From: Acidovorax sp.
GTDB taxonomy: Bacteria > Pseudomonadota > Gammaproteobacteria > Burkholderiales > Burkholderiaceae_C
Length of the DNA: 32,686 bases
Assembly (NCBI GenBank): GCA_018780365.1
Contig: JADMJR010000335.1
Coordinates: forward strand, 1 to 32,686
Direction of reading: 5' to 3'
This document shows, piece by piece, positions 26,538 to 32,686 of the stretch (position 1 is its first letter; each line of letters opens with the position of its first letter). The translations under genes were made by a program, and so were the position numbers. The notes under the pieces were generated by a model. That model was not told the origin of the DNA. It was given only the letters and a program-made list of their open reading frames with translations, and did not search any database.

Positions 26538-26799
26538 CAAGGCGCAACGCACAAGGCGGGCGCACAAGCTGGCTGGCCCGCCTTGTGGTCTGGCTGATGC
26601 TGGTATCGGTGCACACTGCCAGCTTCGCCCAAGTGGTGCGCCCCATCATCTGGGGGCCGCACGGCGCCCCACAGACCGGGTTTGCGGCCAACGGCACCTT
26701 CCTGCAAAACGGCATCATCACGCCCAACCCGCACCAGGGCCTGCACACCCTGATGAACATCTCGGTGTGGACGCTCAGCGCCTTTGCGCTCAGCAACAC
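26436..26799 (+). repeat. Leader repeat, copy 2
   Basis: This is the colinear near-identical copy of 22608-22971. From the toxin start codon onward I see no difference until base 26800. Such low divergence implies a recent duplication or ongoing gene conversion. The homology continues at 26795-26835 (matching 23057-23097, a few changes) after an in-frame 90-base deletion, then stops abruptly. Confidence 0.95.
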
Positions 26800-27502
26800 C
26801 CTGTACGTAGGAGCCAACCCCTACGCCAGCGTCAAGGCAGGCAGTTGCCGGGATCAAGGCAAGCTCGATGAATACTGGCAGGTAGCCCAAGCGAAGGCGC
26901 AGGGGCTGGAGCGGTCATACCCGGAGAGCTGGCTGCTGGACGGCAAGGCGGTGCTGGACCTGGGCAAGTGGGGTGTGAGGGCGCTTGCCACGTCAACGGG
27001 CAAGGGGAGCCTGGAGACTTTGGAGGTGTTGGGTAGGACGCCTGTGTCTAGCGTTACTTCTGCTGGGGCAAATGGGGGAACGACAGTAGCAGGAGAAATT
27101 GCAACCCCTGTGACTTCTGGCGGGACTGCGAATGTGGTGACCGTGCCAGGACTGAAAGGGCAACTGGCCGCTGAAAATCTTGCCAACATTGCGGCGCAGG
27201 ATGCGAGACTTGCGAAAGCAGCGAGCGGCAGTGGAGTGCCAAATCCGAATTTTTCCGTTGGAAGCGGTACGGCGACCGAAGCGAATAGCTTGGGGCAGAT
27301 ATGGGTAGGTGATGGAGCGCGACCATTGAACGGTGTACCCGGCGGATTGATTAGCGCTGACGGTACGCGAGTCTTTAGGCCTCCGACTGCAAAGCCCAAT
27401 GCACCTGCCGAGTTCAATCCGACTGGTGTCCAGGCTAACTTCCAGATGAGGGACCCAAATACAGGGGCTGTAATTTCCAACGGACACATGGTGATCAAAT
27501 GA
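26534..27502 (+). CDS. Short secreted polymorphic toxin sharing the leader of the first
   Basis: The 322-residue protein has residues 1-89 as in the large toxin, including the signal peptide (cut near 32/33). It then lacks 30 residues (90-119 of the large toxin), shares L-Y-V-G-A-N-P-Y-A-S-V, and becomes unrelated from about residue 103. Its C-terminal part (L-K-G-Q-L-A-A-E-N-L-A-N-I, then G-S-G-T-A-T-E-A-N-S-L-G, R-V-F-R-P-P-T-A-K-P, V-Q-A-N-F-Q and N-G-H-M-V-I-K at the end) resembles a C-terminal type seen on filamentous haemagglutinin-like toxins. I cannot name its activity. The repeats and hydrophobic pre-toxin region are absent, so it may be a silent cassette or a minimal exported toxin. 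DNA after ~27000 is A/T-richer. The stop overlaps the immunity start (ATGA). Confidence 0.8.
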   Translation: MTRRNAQGGRTSWLARLVVWLMLVSVHTASFAQVVRPIIWGPHGAPQTGFAANGTFLQNGIITPNPHQGLHTLMNISVWTLSAFALSNTLYVGANPYASVKAGSCRDQGKLDEYWQVAQAKAQGLERSYPESWLLDGKAVLDLGKWGVRALATSTGKGSLETLEVLGRTPVSSVTSAGANGGTTVAGEIATPVTSGGTANVVTVPGLKGQLAAENLANIAAQDARLAKAASGSGVPNPNFSVGSGTATEANSLGQIWVGDGARPLNGVPGGLISADGTRVFRPPTAKPNAPAEFNPTGVQANFQMRDPNTGAVISNGHMVIK

Positions 27503-27855
27503 ACAAACCCACTCTCAAAGGGATTGATTTCGGTGCAGAGGATCTCAACACCTATACCCCGCAAATACCAGACAACTTTTGCGTGTGGCTGACCTTAGCG
27601 ATCGGACCAGAGGGGATTGAAGGCAGTCATCTGTTCCAAGTTGGGATATGCACAAATTCGTGGCTTGCGCATCAGCTATCGATCAAGAGTGCATATGTTT
27701 TGCGGCACATGATCCTGGTTGAAAGTTTCGACTTTGAATTGATCAAGAAGACAGTTAGCGAGATTATTGAGAACGCTGAACGCCCTACTTGGGAGCAGTC
27801 AGTACCAATTCTGTCCAGATACTTTGCGTGGGAGTATGAGGACTACCAGTCGTAA
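27499..27855 (+). CDS. Imm8-family immunity protein
   Basis: The 118-residue protein overlaps the toxin stop by ATGA. The pattern D-L-N-T-Y-T-P near the start, I-G-P-E-G-I-E-G-S-H-L-F-Q-V, W-L near the centre, and W-E-Q-S-V-P-I-L-S-R-Y-F then W-E-Y-E-D-Y at the end match the Imm8 immunity family of polymorphic toxin systems as I know it. It should neutralise the C-terminal domain of the adjacent short toxin. Base use is clearly A/T-richer than core genes, as for other cassette tips. Confidence 0.82.
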   Translation: MNKPTLKGIDFGAEDLNTYTPQIPDNFCVWLTLAIGPEGIEGSHLFQVGICTNSWLAHQLSIKSAYVLRHMILVESFDFELIKKTVSEIIENAERPTWEQSVPILSRYFAWEYEDYQS

Positions 27856-28337
27856 ATCTAGGCGCTACGCGCAGAGCTAAGAAATCAGGCCAGGCCGGGC
27901 ATCGAGCCCGCCCCGCCCTGGCAGGGCCTGCGCTCACGCGGTGTAGCGCACGGCTTGCGCCGGACATCCATGGCCAGTGCGGTATCGGCTGCGCCGAAAC
28001 CGCAGAGAGTTCTGGTCAGGCGCGTGCCGCGCAGTCCGTGGTGTTAGCCCCGCCCACCCTCAGTGGCAATCCACCGAACTTAAGCCACGCTAGCTGTCGC
28101 ATCCCGGACGATTGCATCGCCATCCCCACGCAGAAATCAACCGGCTCATCAAGCCCTACCAAGACCCTGACAACATGCGCGTGGGCAAGCTGGCTGGCCC
28201 GCCTTGTGGTCTGACTGTTGCTGGTGGGGGAATCGCGGCCAGACTGGGCTTTGTACAGCTACGCAGGGGAGCCCCCTGACGCGAGCCACTAGAGCCGTGG
28301 CTCCAGTTGCAGCAAAATCCGGGATCGGACCGCCCCC
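27856..28337. other. Island edge, 482 bases, no intact gene; holds a toxin-leader relic
   Basis: No frame here has a convincing start or product. GC-rich text at 27890-27960 could fold but lacks a T-run. The stretch 28136-28225 is a decayed scrap of the DUF2059/toxin leader (listed separately). Past 28226 the text shows no further likeness to the leader, and the AraC-type gene begins at 28338. Confidence 0.6.
28136..28225 (+). pseudogene. Third, decayed partial copy of the DUF2059/toxin leader
   Basis: Bases 28136-28184 match 22539-22587 of the DUF2059 gene (codons for I-N-R-L-L-K and L-Y-Q-D-P-D-Y) with scattered changes. Bases 28186-28225 match 22737-22776 of the toxin signal-peptide region with about two changes. 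The ~150 bases between these parts in the intact gene are deleted. It shows that at least three leader copies once stood here. Confidence 0.75.
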
Positions 28338-29072
28338 ATGGACACCCCAGACCAGCTCTCCCTGCGCCGCTATGGCGCCTCCCCCGGCAGCCACAGCCAC
28401 GACCACTTCCAGATCCTGCTGGGGCTGTCGGGTGCGCTGGAGCTGGAGGTGGAAGGGCGCGGCGTGCGGGTGGCCACCGGCGGGGGCTGTGTCATCGCCC
28501 CGGGGGACCGGCACGATTTCGAGTCTGCAGGGGGCAGCCTGTGCCTGGTGCTCGACAGCGCCCACCCAGCCTGGTCGGCACTCGTGCGCCCGCCGGCGGC
28601 GATGGCCCCGCCCGCCCAGGCGCTGCCCCTGGCGCACTACCTGGCCAGCGCGCTGCAGCAGGGCCGCCCGCTGGCGCTGGCCCATGGCCCTGCCTTGCTG
28701 CGCGAGGCCTGGCTGACGGATGGACAACACGGGTCCACGGCAAGCCTTGTGGCGGGAGCAACCAGCCCGGCCCCCACCCGCCGCCGCCCCATCGACTGGC
28801 CTGCGCTGCAACAATGGGCGGCGCGGCAGTGGCACACCGAGCTGACCGTGGCCGACCTGGCCGCGCAGGTGCACCTGAGCCCCAGCCAGTTTGCCGCCCG
28901 CTGCCAGGGCGACCAGGGCATGGGCGCCATGGCATGGCTGCGCAGCCAGCGCCTGGCGCACGCGCGGCTGCTGCGTGGCACGGGCATGGCGGTGGCCGAA
29001 GTGGCGCGGCGCACCGGCTACCGTTCGCCCTCGGCCCTGACGGCGGCCCTGCGCCGCACGCACAACCCTTGA
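28338..29072 (+). CDS. AraC-family transcriptional regulator with cupin domain
   Basis: The 244-residue protein has an N-terminal cupin-like sensor (about 10-85: H-S-H-D-H-F-Q-I-L-L-G-L-S-G-A-L-E-L and A-P-G-D-R-H-D-F) and a C-terminal AraC double helix-turn-helix at about 160-244. The HTH shows V-A-D-L-A-A-Q-V-H-L-S-P-S-Q-F and V-A-E-V-A-R-R-T-G-Y-R-S-P-S-A-L. The histidines in H-S-H-D-H could bind metal or simply mark the cupin fold. The exporter gene begins 84 bases downstream on the same strand, and such regulators commonly control that neighbour. The effector is not evident from sequence. Confidence 0.9.
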   Translation: MDTPDQLSLRRYGASPGSHSHDHFQILLGLSGALELEVEGRGVRVATGGGCVIAPGDRHDFESAGGSLCLVLDSAHPAWSALVRPPAAMAPPAQALPLAHYLASALQQGRPLALAHGPALLREAWLTDGQHGSTASLVAGATSPAPTRRRPIDWPALQQWAARQWHTELTVADLAAQVHLSPSQFAARCQGDQGMGAMAWLRSQRLAHARLLRGTGMAVAEVARRTGYRSPSALTAALRRTHNP

Positions 29073-29156
29073 GCAACCGGCTCTGACGCCATGCAACCCC
29101 TGGCGCGCGACGATCTACCGCCATTGCGCGACGACCGGCGCGCTTAAGCTCGGCCC

Positions 29157-29990
29157 ATGCAAGCCAACCTCTACGCCCTGGGCGCCATCGCGCTGTGGGC
29201 TTCCCTCGCCTCGCTGGGGGTGTCGCTCACCCACATTCCGCCGTTCCTGCTCACGGGCATTGCGCTCATCATCGGCAGCGTGCCGGCCTGGCCGTTTGTG
29301 CTGCGTGATCCGTCGCAGTGGCGCATTCCGCTGCGCACGCTGGCGCTCGGTGTGTATGGCCTGTTCGCGTACCACTTCCTGCTCTTCATTGCGCTGCGCC
29401 ACGCGCCGCCGGTAGAGGCCAACCTCGTCAACTACCTGTGGCCGCTGTTCATCGTGGTGCTCTCGCCCGTGGTGCTGCCCGGCGTGTCGCTGCGCCTGCC
29501 GCATGTGCTGGCGGCCCTGCTGGGTTTTGGGGGTGCCGCCATTGCGATCGTGGGCGGGCGCGAGCTGAGCGGCACGCTGGCCTGGGGCTATCTGCCCGCG
29601 CTGGCGGCGGCATTCATCTGGGCCACGTACTCGCTGCTGACCAAGCGCGTGGCCGCCTTCCCGACCACGGCCATCGGCTTGTTCGGGCTGGTGTCGGGGG
29701 TGCTGTCGCTGCTGTGCCATGTGGCGCTGGAGCCTGCCGTGGCGCTGCAGCCGCGCGACTGGGCGCTGCTGGCGGTGCTGGGCCTGGGGCCGCTGGGGGC
29801 GTCGTTTTTCATGTGGGACAAGGCCCTCAAGCTCGGGGATGCGCGGCACATCGGCATCCTGAGCTACATCACGCCGCTGGCATCCACCGCGCTGCTGCTT
29901 GTGGTGAGCGGCCGCACGTTCAGCTGGAGCATTGCACTGGCCACGCTGATGATCATCAGCGCGGCAGTGATGGGGATGCGGGCACGTTGA
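29157..29990 (+). CDS. DMT/EamA-family inner-membrane exporter
   Basis: The 277-residue membrane protein has about ten hydrophobic helices in two EamA halves. It starts Q-A-N-L-Y-A-L-G-A-I-A-L-W-A-S and contains H-A-P-P-V-E-A-N-L-V-N-Y-L-W-P-L-F near helix four, text typical of the YddG-like branch, which exports aromatic amino acids or related metabolites in enterics. The second half has A-F-I-W-A-T-Y-S-L-L-T-K-R and L-S-Y-I-T-P-L-A-S-T. The substrate here is unknown. It follows the AraC-type regulator and probably answers to it. Confidence 0.9.
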   Translation: MQANLYALGAIALWASLASLGVSLTHIPPFLLTGIALIIGSVPAWPFVLRDPSQWRIPLRTLALGVYGLFAYHFLLFIALRHAPPVEANLVNYLWPLFIVVLSPVVLPGVSLRLPHVLAALLGFGGAAIAIVGGRELSGTLAWGYLPALAAAFIWATYSLLTKRVAAFPTTAIGLFGLVSGVLSLLCHVALEPAVALQPRDWALLAVLGLGPLGASFFMWDKALKLGDARHIGILSYITPLASTALLLVVSGRTFSWSIALATLMIISAAVMGMRAR

Positions 29991-30034
29991 GCAGCCCAAA
30001 TAGGGATCAAATTGCCCCCTTGCGCCCGTCCATC

Positions 30035-30066
30035 AAGCGCAAATAGCTATTAATTGAGTAGCGCTT
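30035..30066. repeat. Intergenic hairpin between convergent genes (repeat-like)
   Basis: AAGCGC (30035-30040) and GCGCTT (30061-30066) flank TAGCTATTAATTGAGTA. The element sits between the exporter end and the dehydrogenase stop. A related A/T-rich element, GCTATTA...TAATAGC, is at 32226-32249, and a fragment (AATTAATAGC) occurs near 5595. They may belong to a dispersed intergenic repeat of this lineage and may act as bidirectional terminators. Confidence 0.45.
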
Positions 30067-30070
30067 GCAT

Positions 30071-31111
30071 TCACCACCCCGCCAGCACCAGTTTGCCCGT
30101 GGTGTGTGCCGATTCGATGCGGCGGTGCACGTCGCGCAGGTGGGTGGCATTGATGGTGCCCACCACCTCGCGCAGCGTGCTGCGCAGGCTGCCGGCATCG
30201 ATGCGGCGCGCCACCTCGGCCAACAGGGCGTGCTGCGCGGCCATGTCGGGCGTCTGGAACATGCTGCGGGTGAACATCATCTCCCACACAAACCCCAGGC
30301 TCTTAGCCTTGAGCAGGTTCAGGTCGAGCGGTTGGGTGTTCTCCACAATGCCGCAGGCGCGTCCCTGGGGCTTGAGCACGCTGGGCAGCGCGGAAAAGTG
30401 CGTGTCGGTGTCGGCCAGCAGGAGCACATGGTCGACCTCCCCCACCCCCAGGGCGTCAAGCTGCGGGCGCAGCGGTTGGTGGTGGTCCACCACATGGGCC
30501 GCGCCCAGTTCACGCACCCAGTTCACCGACTCGGCGCGCGATGCGGTGCCCACCACCGTCAGGCCCGCTGCCACCGCCAGTTGCACGGCGATGGAGCCGA
30601 CGCCGCCGCCCGCGCCGATGATCAGGATCGATTGACCGCGCTGGGGGCTGTCCGCTGCGGGCATGGGCAGCAGGCCCAGACGGTCGAACAGCGCCTCCCA
30701 GGCCGTGATGGCGGTGAGCGGCAGTGCGGCGGCCTCGGCAAAACCCAACGAGGCGGGTTTGGGGCCAGTGATGCGCTCGTCCACCAGCACAAACTGCGCG
30801 TTGCTGCCCGCGCGGGTGATGTCGCCCGCAAAGTACACGGCGTCACCCACCACAAAGCGGTTCACGGCGCTGCCCACGGCCACCACGGTGCCGGCAGCAT
30901 CCCAGCCCAGCACGCGGGGGCTGGCGGGGGGCGGTGACTTCTGGGCGCGCACCTTGGCGTCCACCGGGTTCACGGAAATCGCCTCGACCTGCACCAGCAG
31001 GTCGTGCGCGCCCGGGGTGGGCACGGGCAGGGTAAGGTCCACCAGGGCTTCGGGGTGGTCAATGGGCAGGTACTGGTGCAGGCCAACGGCCTTCATGGTG
31101 GCAGGGGTCAC
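30071..31111 (-). CDS. Zinc-type alcohol dehydrogenase family protein (MDR)
   Basis: The protein belongs to the medium-chain dehydrogenase/reductase superfamily, in the adh_fam_1/quinone-reductase-like branch. It opens M-K-A-V-G-L-H-Q-Y-L-P-I-D-H-P-E-A-L, has V-N-P-V-D-A-K-V-R and L-G-W-D-A-A-G in the GroES-like half, and a Rossmann motif I-I-G-A-G-G-G-V-G-S-I-A-V-Q-L-A for NAD(P)H. The classical structural-zinc cysteine cluster is not visible, so zinc dependence is doubtful. Start choice: a GTG at 31109-31111 has GGAG eight bases upstream and gives 346 residues. The ATG at 31094-31096, where family alignments usually begin (341 residues), lacks a close ribosome site. It is divergent from a LysR gene that may control it. 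Confidence 0.9.
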   Translation of the reverse strand: MTPATMKAVGLHQYLPIDHPEALVDLTLPVPTPGAHDLLVQVEAISVNPVDAKVRAQKSPPPASPRVLGWDAAGTVVAVGSAVNRFVVGDAVYFAGDITRAGSNAQFVLVDERITGPKPASLGFAEAAALPLTAITAWEALFDRLGLLPMPAADSPQRGQSILIIGAGGGVGSIAVQLAVAAGLTVVGTASRAESVNWVRELGAAHVVDHHQPLRPQLDALGVGEVDHVLLLADTDTHFSALPSVLKPQGRACGIVENTQPLDLNLLKAKSLGFVWEMMFTRSMFQTPDMAAQHALLAEVARRIDAGSLRSTLREVVGTINATHLRDVHRRIESAHTTGKLVLAGW

Positions 31112-31167
31112 GGTCAATTCTCCAGGCAACAAAAACAAACGATGGAGTGACTGTAGAGAGATAGCAA

Positions 31168-31194
31168 ATTTTGAAAAAGGCATTCAAAATTGAA
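31168..31194. promoter_or_regulatory. Inverted repeats between divergent dehydrogenase and LysR genes
   Basis: ATTTTGAA (31168-31175) and TTCAAAAT (31183-31190) are perfect 8-bp arms with a 7-base spacer. The right arm also forms TTCAAAATTGAA (31183-31194). A/T-rich dyads in a gap divergent from a LysR gene are typical LysR binding regions. The site would let the regulator act on both its own gene and the dehydrogenase. Confidence 0.5.
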
Positions 31195-31220
31195 TCCATC
31201 ACAAATTATTTTTGAAGACC

Positions 31221-32192
31221 ATGCTGCACCTGCAAGACGCCCGCCTGTTTGCCCGCGTGGCCGCCGCCGGGTCCTTCAGCGAAGCTGCCCGCCAGCTGGA
31301 CCTGACCCCCGCTGCGGTGAGCGCCACACTCAAGAAGCTGGAAACCCAGCTGAACGTGCGGCTGCTGGAGCGCAGCACCCGGTCGCTGCGGCTGACGCCC
31401 GAGGGCGAGCAGTTTCTGGACACCTGCGAGCGCCTGCTGGCCGTGTGGGCCGAGGGCGAAGCGCAGCTGTGTGACCGCTACTGCGGCCTGCAGGGTGTGG
31501 TGCACCTGTCGGCGCCCACGGACCTGGCCAGTGTCTGGCTGGCGGCCTGGCTGCCCGAGTTTTTGCGGCAGCACCCCCAGTTGCAGGTGGTGCTGCACGC
31601 CAGCGACACCGTGCAGGCATTGCCGCGCGACGGGCTGGACATGGCACTGCGCTATGGCGACCTGCCCGACTCCAGCCTGGTGGCCCGGCGGCTGTGCACC
31701 AACCGCCGCGTGCTGGTGGCCAGCCCCGGCTACGTGCGCCAGCACGGCGCGCCCGCGCACCCCGGCGATCTGGCGCAGCACCGCTGCCTGACGTTTTTTC
31801 TGAGCGGGCGGCGCCATGTGTCGTGGCAGTTCCAGCGCGCGGGCCGGGTGCTGAACACCCAGGTGGACGGTGCGCTGTCCGCCACCGACGGCTCCCTGGT
31901 GCGGCAATGGGCGCTGCAGGGCGAAGGCATCGCCTACAAAAGCCGGCTCGATGTGTTGCCCGACCTGCAGGCCGGGCGCCTGGTGCCACTGCTGACCGAC
32001 TGGACCACCGAGGATTCACCGCTGAATGCGGTGCTCCTGTCGCAAAAGATGGTGCCGCTGCGGGTGCGCAGGCTGCTGGATTTTCTGGCGGCGCGTTTTG
32101 GCGCGCTGGATCTGCAGGACGGGCGGGGCACTGCGGCCACGGCCCCACCTCTGGCCGCGCTCCGCAGCGAGGCCGAGGCTGTCAAAATATGA
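31221..32192 (+). CDS. LysR-family transcriptional regulator
   Basis: From ATG at 31221 the protein has 323 residues; an in-frame TTG three codons earlier is less likely. The N-terminal winged HTH is clear (about 1-60: L-F-A-R-V-A-A-A-G-S-F-S-E-A-A-R-Q-L then L-T-P-A-A-V-S-A-T-L-K-K-L-E, and R-L-L-E-R-S-T-R-S-L). The substrate-binding domain fills about 90-290 and contains V-H-L-S-A-P-T-D-L-A. The order and text match the group of LysR proteins often divergent from oxidoreductases. The tail after ~300 is Ala-rich. It probably regulates the divergent dehydrogenase. Confidence 0.92.
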   Translation: MLHLQDARLFARVAAAGSFSEAARQLDLTPAAVSATLKKLETQLNVRLLERSTRSLRLTPEGEQFLDTCERLLAVWAEGEAQLCDRYCGLQGVVHLSAPTDLASVWLAAWLPEFLRQHPQLQVVLHASDTVQALPRDGLDMALRYGDLPDSSLVARRLCTNRRVLVASPGYVRQHGAPAHPGDLAQHRCLTFFLSGRRHVSWQFQRAGRVLNTQVDGALSATDGSLVRQWALQGEGIAYKSRLDVLPDLQAGRLVPLLTDWTTEDSPLNAVLLSQKMVPLRVRRLLDFLAARFGALDLQDGRGTAATAPPLAALRSEAEAVKI

Positions 32193-32225
32193 ATGAAATG
32201 GGCCGCTACCGCCCGACCACCATGC

Positions 32226-32249
32226 GCTATTAGCTATTTATTTAATAGC
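32226..32249. terminator. A/T-rich hairpin between convergent lysR and ptsI
   Basis: The perfect 7-bp arms GCTATTA (32226-32232) and TAATAGC (32243-32249) enclose a 10-base A/T-rich loop. It sits between the LysR stop (32192) and the ptsI stop (32261), so it may end both transcripts. It lacks a G/C-rich stem and may instead belong to the repeat family seen at 30035-30066. Confidence 0.35.
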
Positions 32250-32260
32250 ACACCGAAGGA

Positions 32261-32686
32261 CTAAGACGCCAGCAGCACCGCGGGATCGTCGCCTTCCAGC
32301 ACCTGCTGCGCCCAGGGCGCGAGCTTGCGGGTGTCGGCGCGCAGCACCTCCTGCTTGACGGCCAGGATCTGCGCGGGGTGCATGGAAAAACTGCGCAGGC
32401 CCAGGCCCAGCAGCAGGCGGGTCATGGTCACGTCGCCCGCCGTTTCGCCACACACACACACGCTCTTTCCCTGGCGCTCGCCCTCGGCGATCACGTCGCC
32501 CACCAGGCGCAACACGGCGGGGTGCAGCGGGTCGTACAGGTGGGCCACGGCCTCGTCGGCGCGGTCGATGGCCAGGGTGTACTGGATCAGGTCGTTGGTG
32601 CCGATCGAGAGGAAGTCGAAATACTTGAGGAAGGTGCGCACCATGAGCGCGGCGGCGGGCACCTCGATCATCGCGCCCAGCTGCAC
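32261..32686 (-). CDS. ptsI: Phosphoenolpyruvate-protein phosphotransferase (PTS enzyme I), C-terminal part
   Basis: The last 141 codons of the gene are present; it continues past the right edge, so the first Met in view is internal. The PEP-binding barrel is clear: G-A-M-I-E-V-P-A-A-A-L, then F-L-S-I-G-T-N-D-L-I-Q-Y-T-L-A and D-R, and the active-site Cys in V-C-V-C-G-E-T-A-G-D. Enzyme I takes phosphate from PEP and passes it to HPr. In betaproteobacteria it serves a reduced sugar PTS or a regulatory nitrogen-type PTS; which one cannot be told here. The C-terminus ends D-D-P-A-V-L-L-A-S. Confidence 0.96.
   Translation of the reverse strand: MQLGAMIEVPAAALMVRTFLKYFDFLSIGTNDLIQYTLAIDRADEAVAHLYDPLHPAVLRLVGDVIAEGERQGKSVCVCGETAGDVTMTRLLLGLGLRSFSMHPAQILAVKQEVLRADTRKLAPWAQQVLEGDDPAVLLAS

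Noticed and set aside
22706-27855. A classical CdiBAI (two-partner secretion) locus
   Set aside because: No CdiB-like barrel gene, no TPS domain and no long haemagglutinin repeats are present; only the toxin ends and immunity genes resemble CDI.
27888-27970. Strong terminator after the Imm8 gene
   Set aside because: The GC-rich text can pair partly, but no clean stem with a T-run was found.

Overview
The window is high-GC bacterial DNA. Gene content and protein style (lipB-lipA pair, LapD/LapG, MDR dehydrogenase, ptsI) suggest a Comamonadaceae betaproteobacterium, perhaps Acidovorax-like. The assignment comes from general resemblance only. No rRNA, tRNA or CRISPR was seen.

Layout. (1) 1-1165: end of lipB and complete lipA (lipoate synthesis). 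(2) 1197-20252: a full c-di-GMP-controlled surface-adhesin (Lap) locus. It holds a TolC-family outer-membrane channel (lapE-like), the periplasmic protease lapG, the c-di-GMP receptor lapD, a 3305-residue LapA/BapA-type adhesin with an N-terminal retention module and a TAAG cleavage site, a 72-residue conserved small protein, a LuxR-type regulator, and the type I secretion adaptor and ATPase (lapC, lapB). In the Lap model, LapBCE exports the adhesin, its N-terminus is held in the outer membrane, and LapG cuts at the di-alanine site unless LapD bound to c-di-GMP sequesters LapG. (3) 20253-20925: a 673-base gap with no gene I can support.

(4) 20926-28225: an accessory island, the most unusual part. 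Three translationally coupled genes (ATGA overlaps) encode a lipoprotein with a Ser/Thr/Asn-rich linker, a DUF2059 exported protein, and a 1093-residue signal-peptide-bearing polymorphic toxin. The toxin has a VENN-like junction (ENAFVNN) and a CdiA_C-tRNase-like C-terminus, and a candidate zinc-ribbon immunity gene follows. No TPS domain or CdiB is present. The end of the DUF2059 gene and the start of the toxin gene are then repeated almost exactly (364 bp, offset 3828 bp), after a probable IS5/IS903-type end. The repeat leads a second, short toxin (322 residues) with a different C-terminus and an Imm8-type immunity gene. A third, decayed scrap of the same leader lies at 28136-28225. The toxin tips and immunity genes are visibly richer in A+T than the rest. 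This looks like a cassette-swapping toxin locus built on a signal-peptide leader instead of a CdiA/TPS scaffold.

(5) 28338-32686: ordinary chromosome. It carries an AraC-type regulator with a DMT/EamA exporter, an MDR alcohol dehydrogenase divergent from a LysR regulator, and the C-terminal end of ptsI (PTS enzyme I) running off the right edge.
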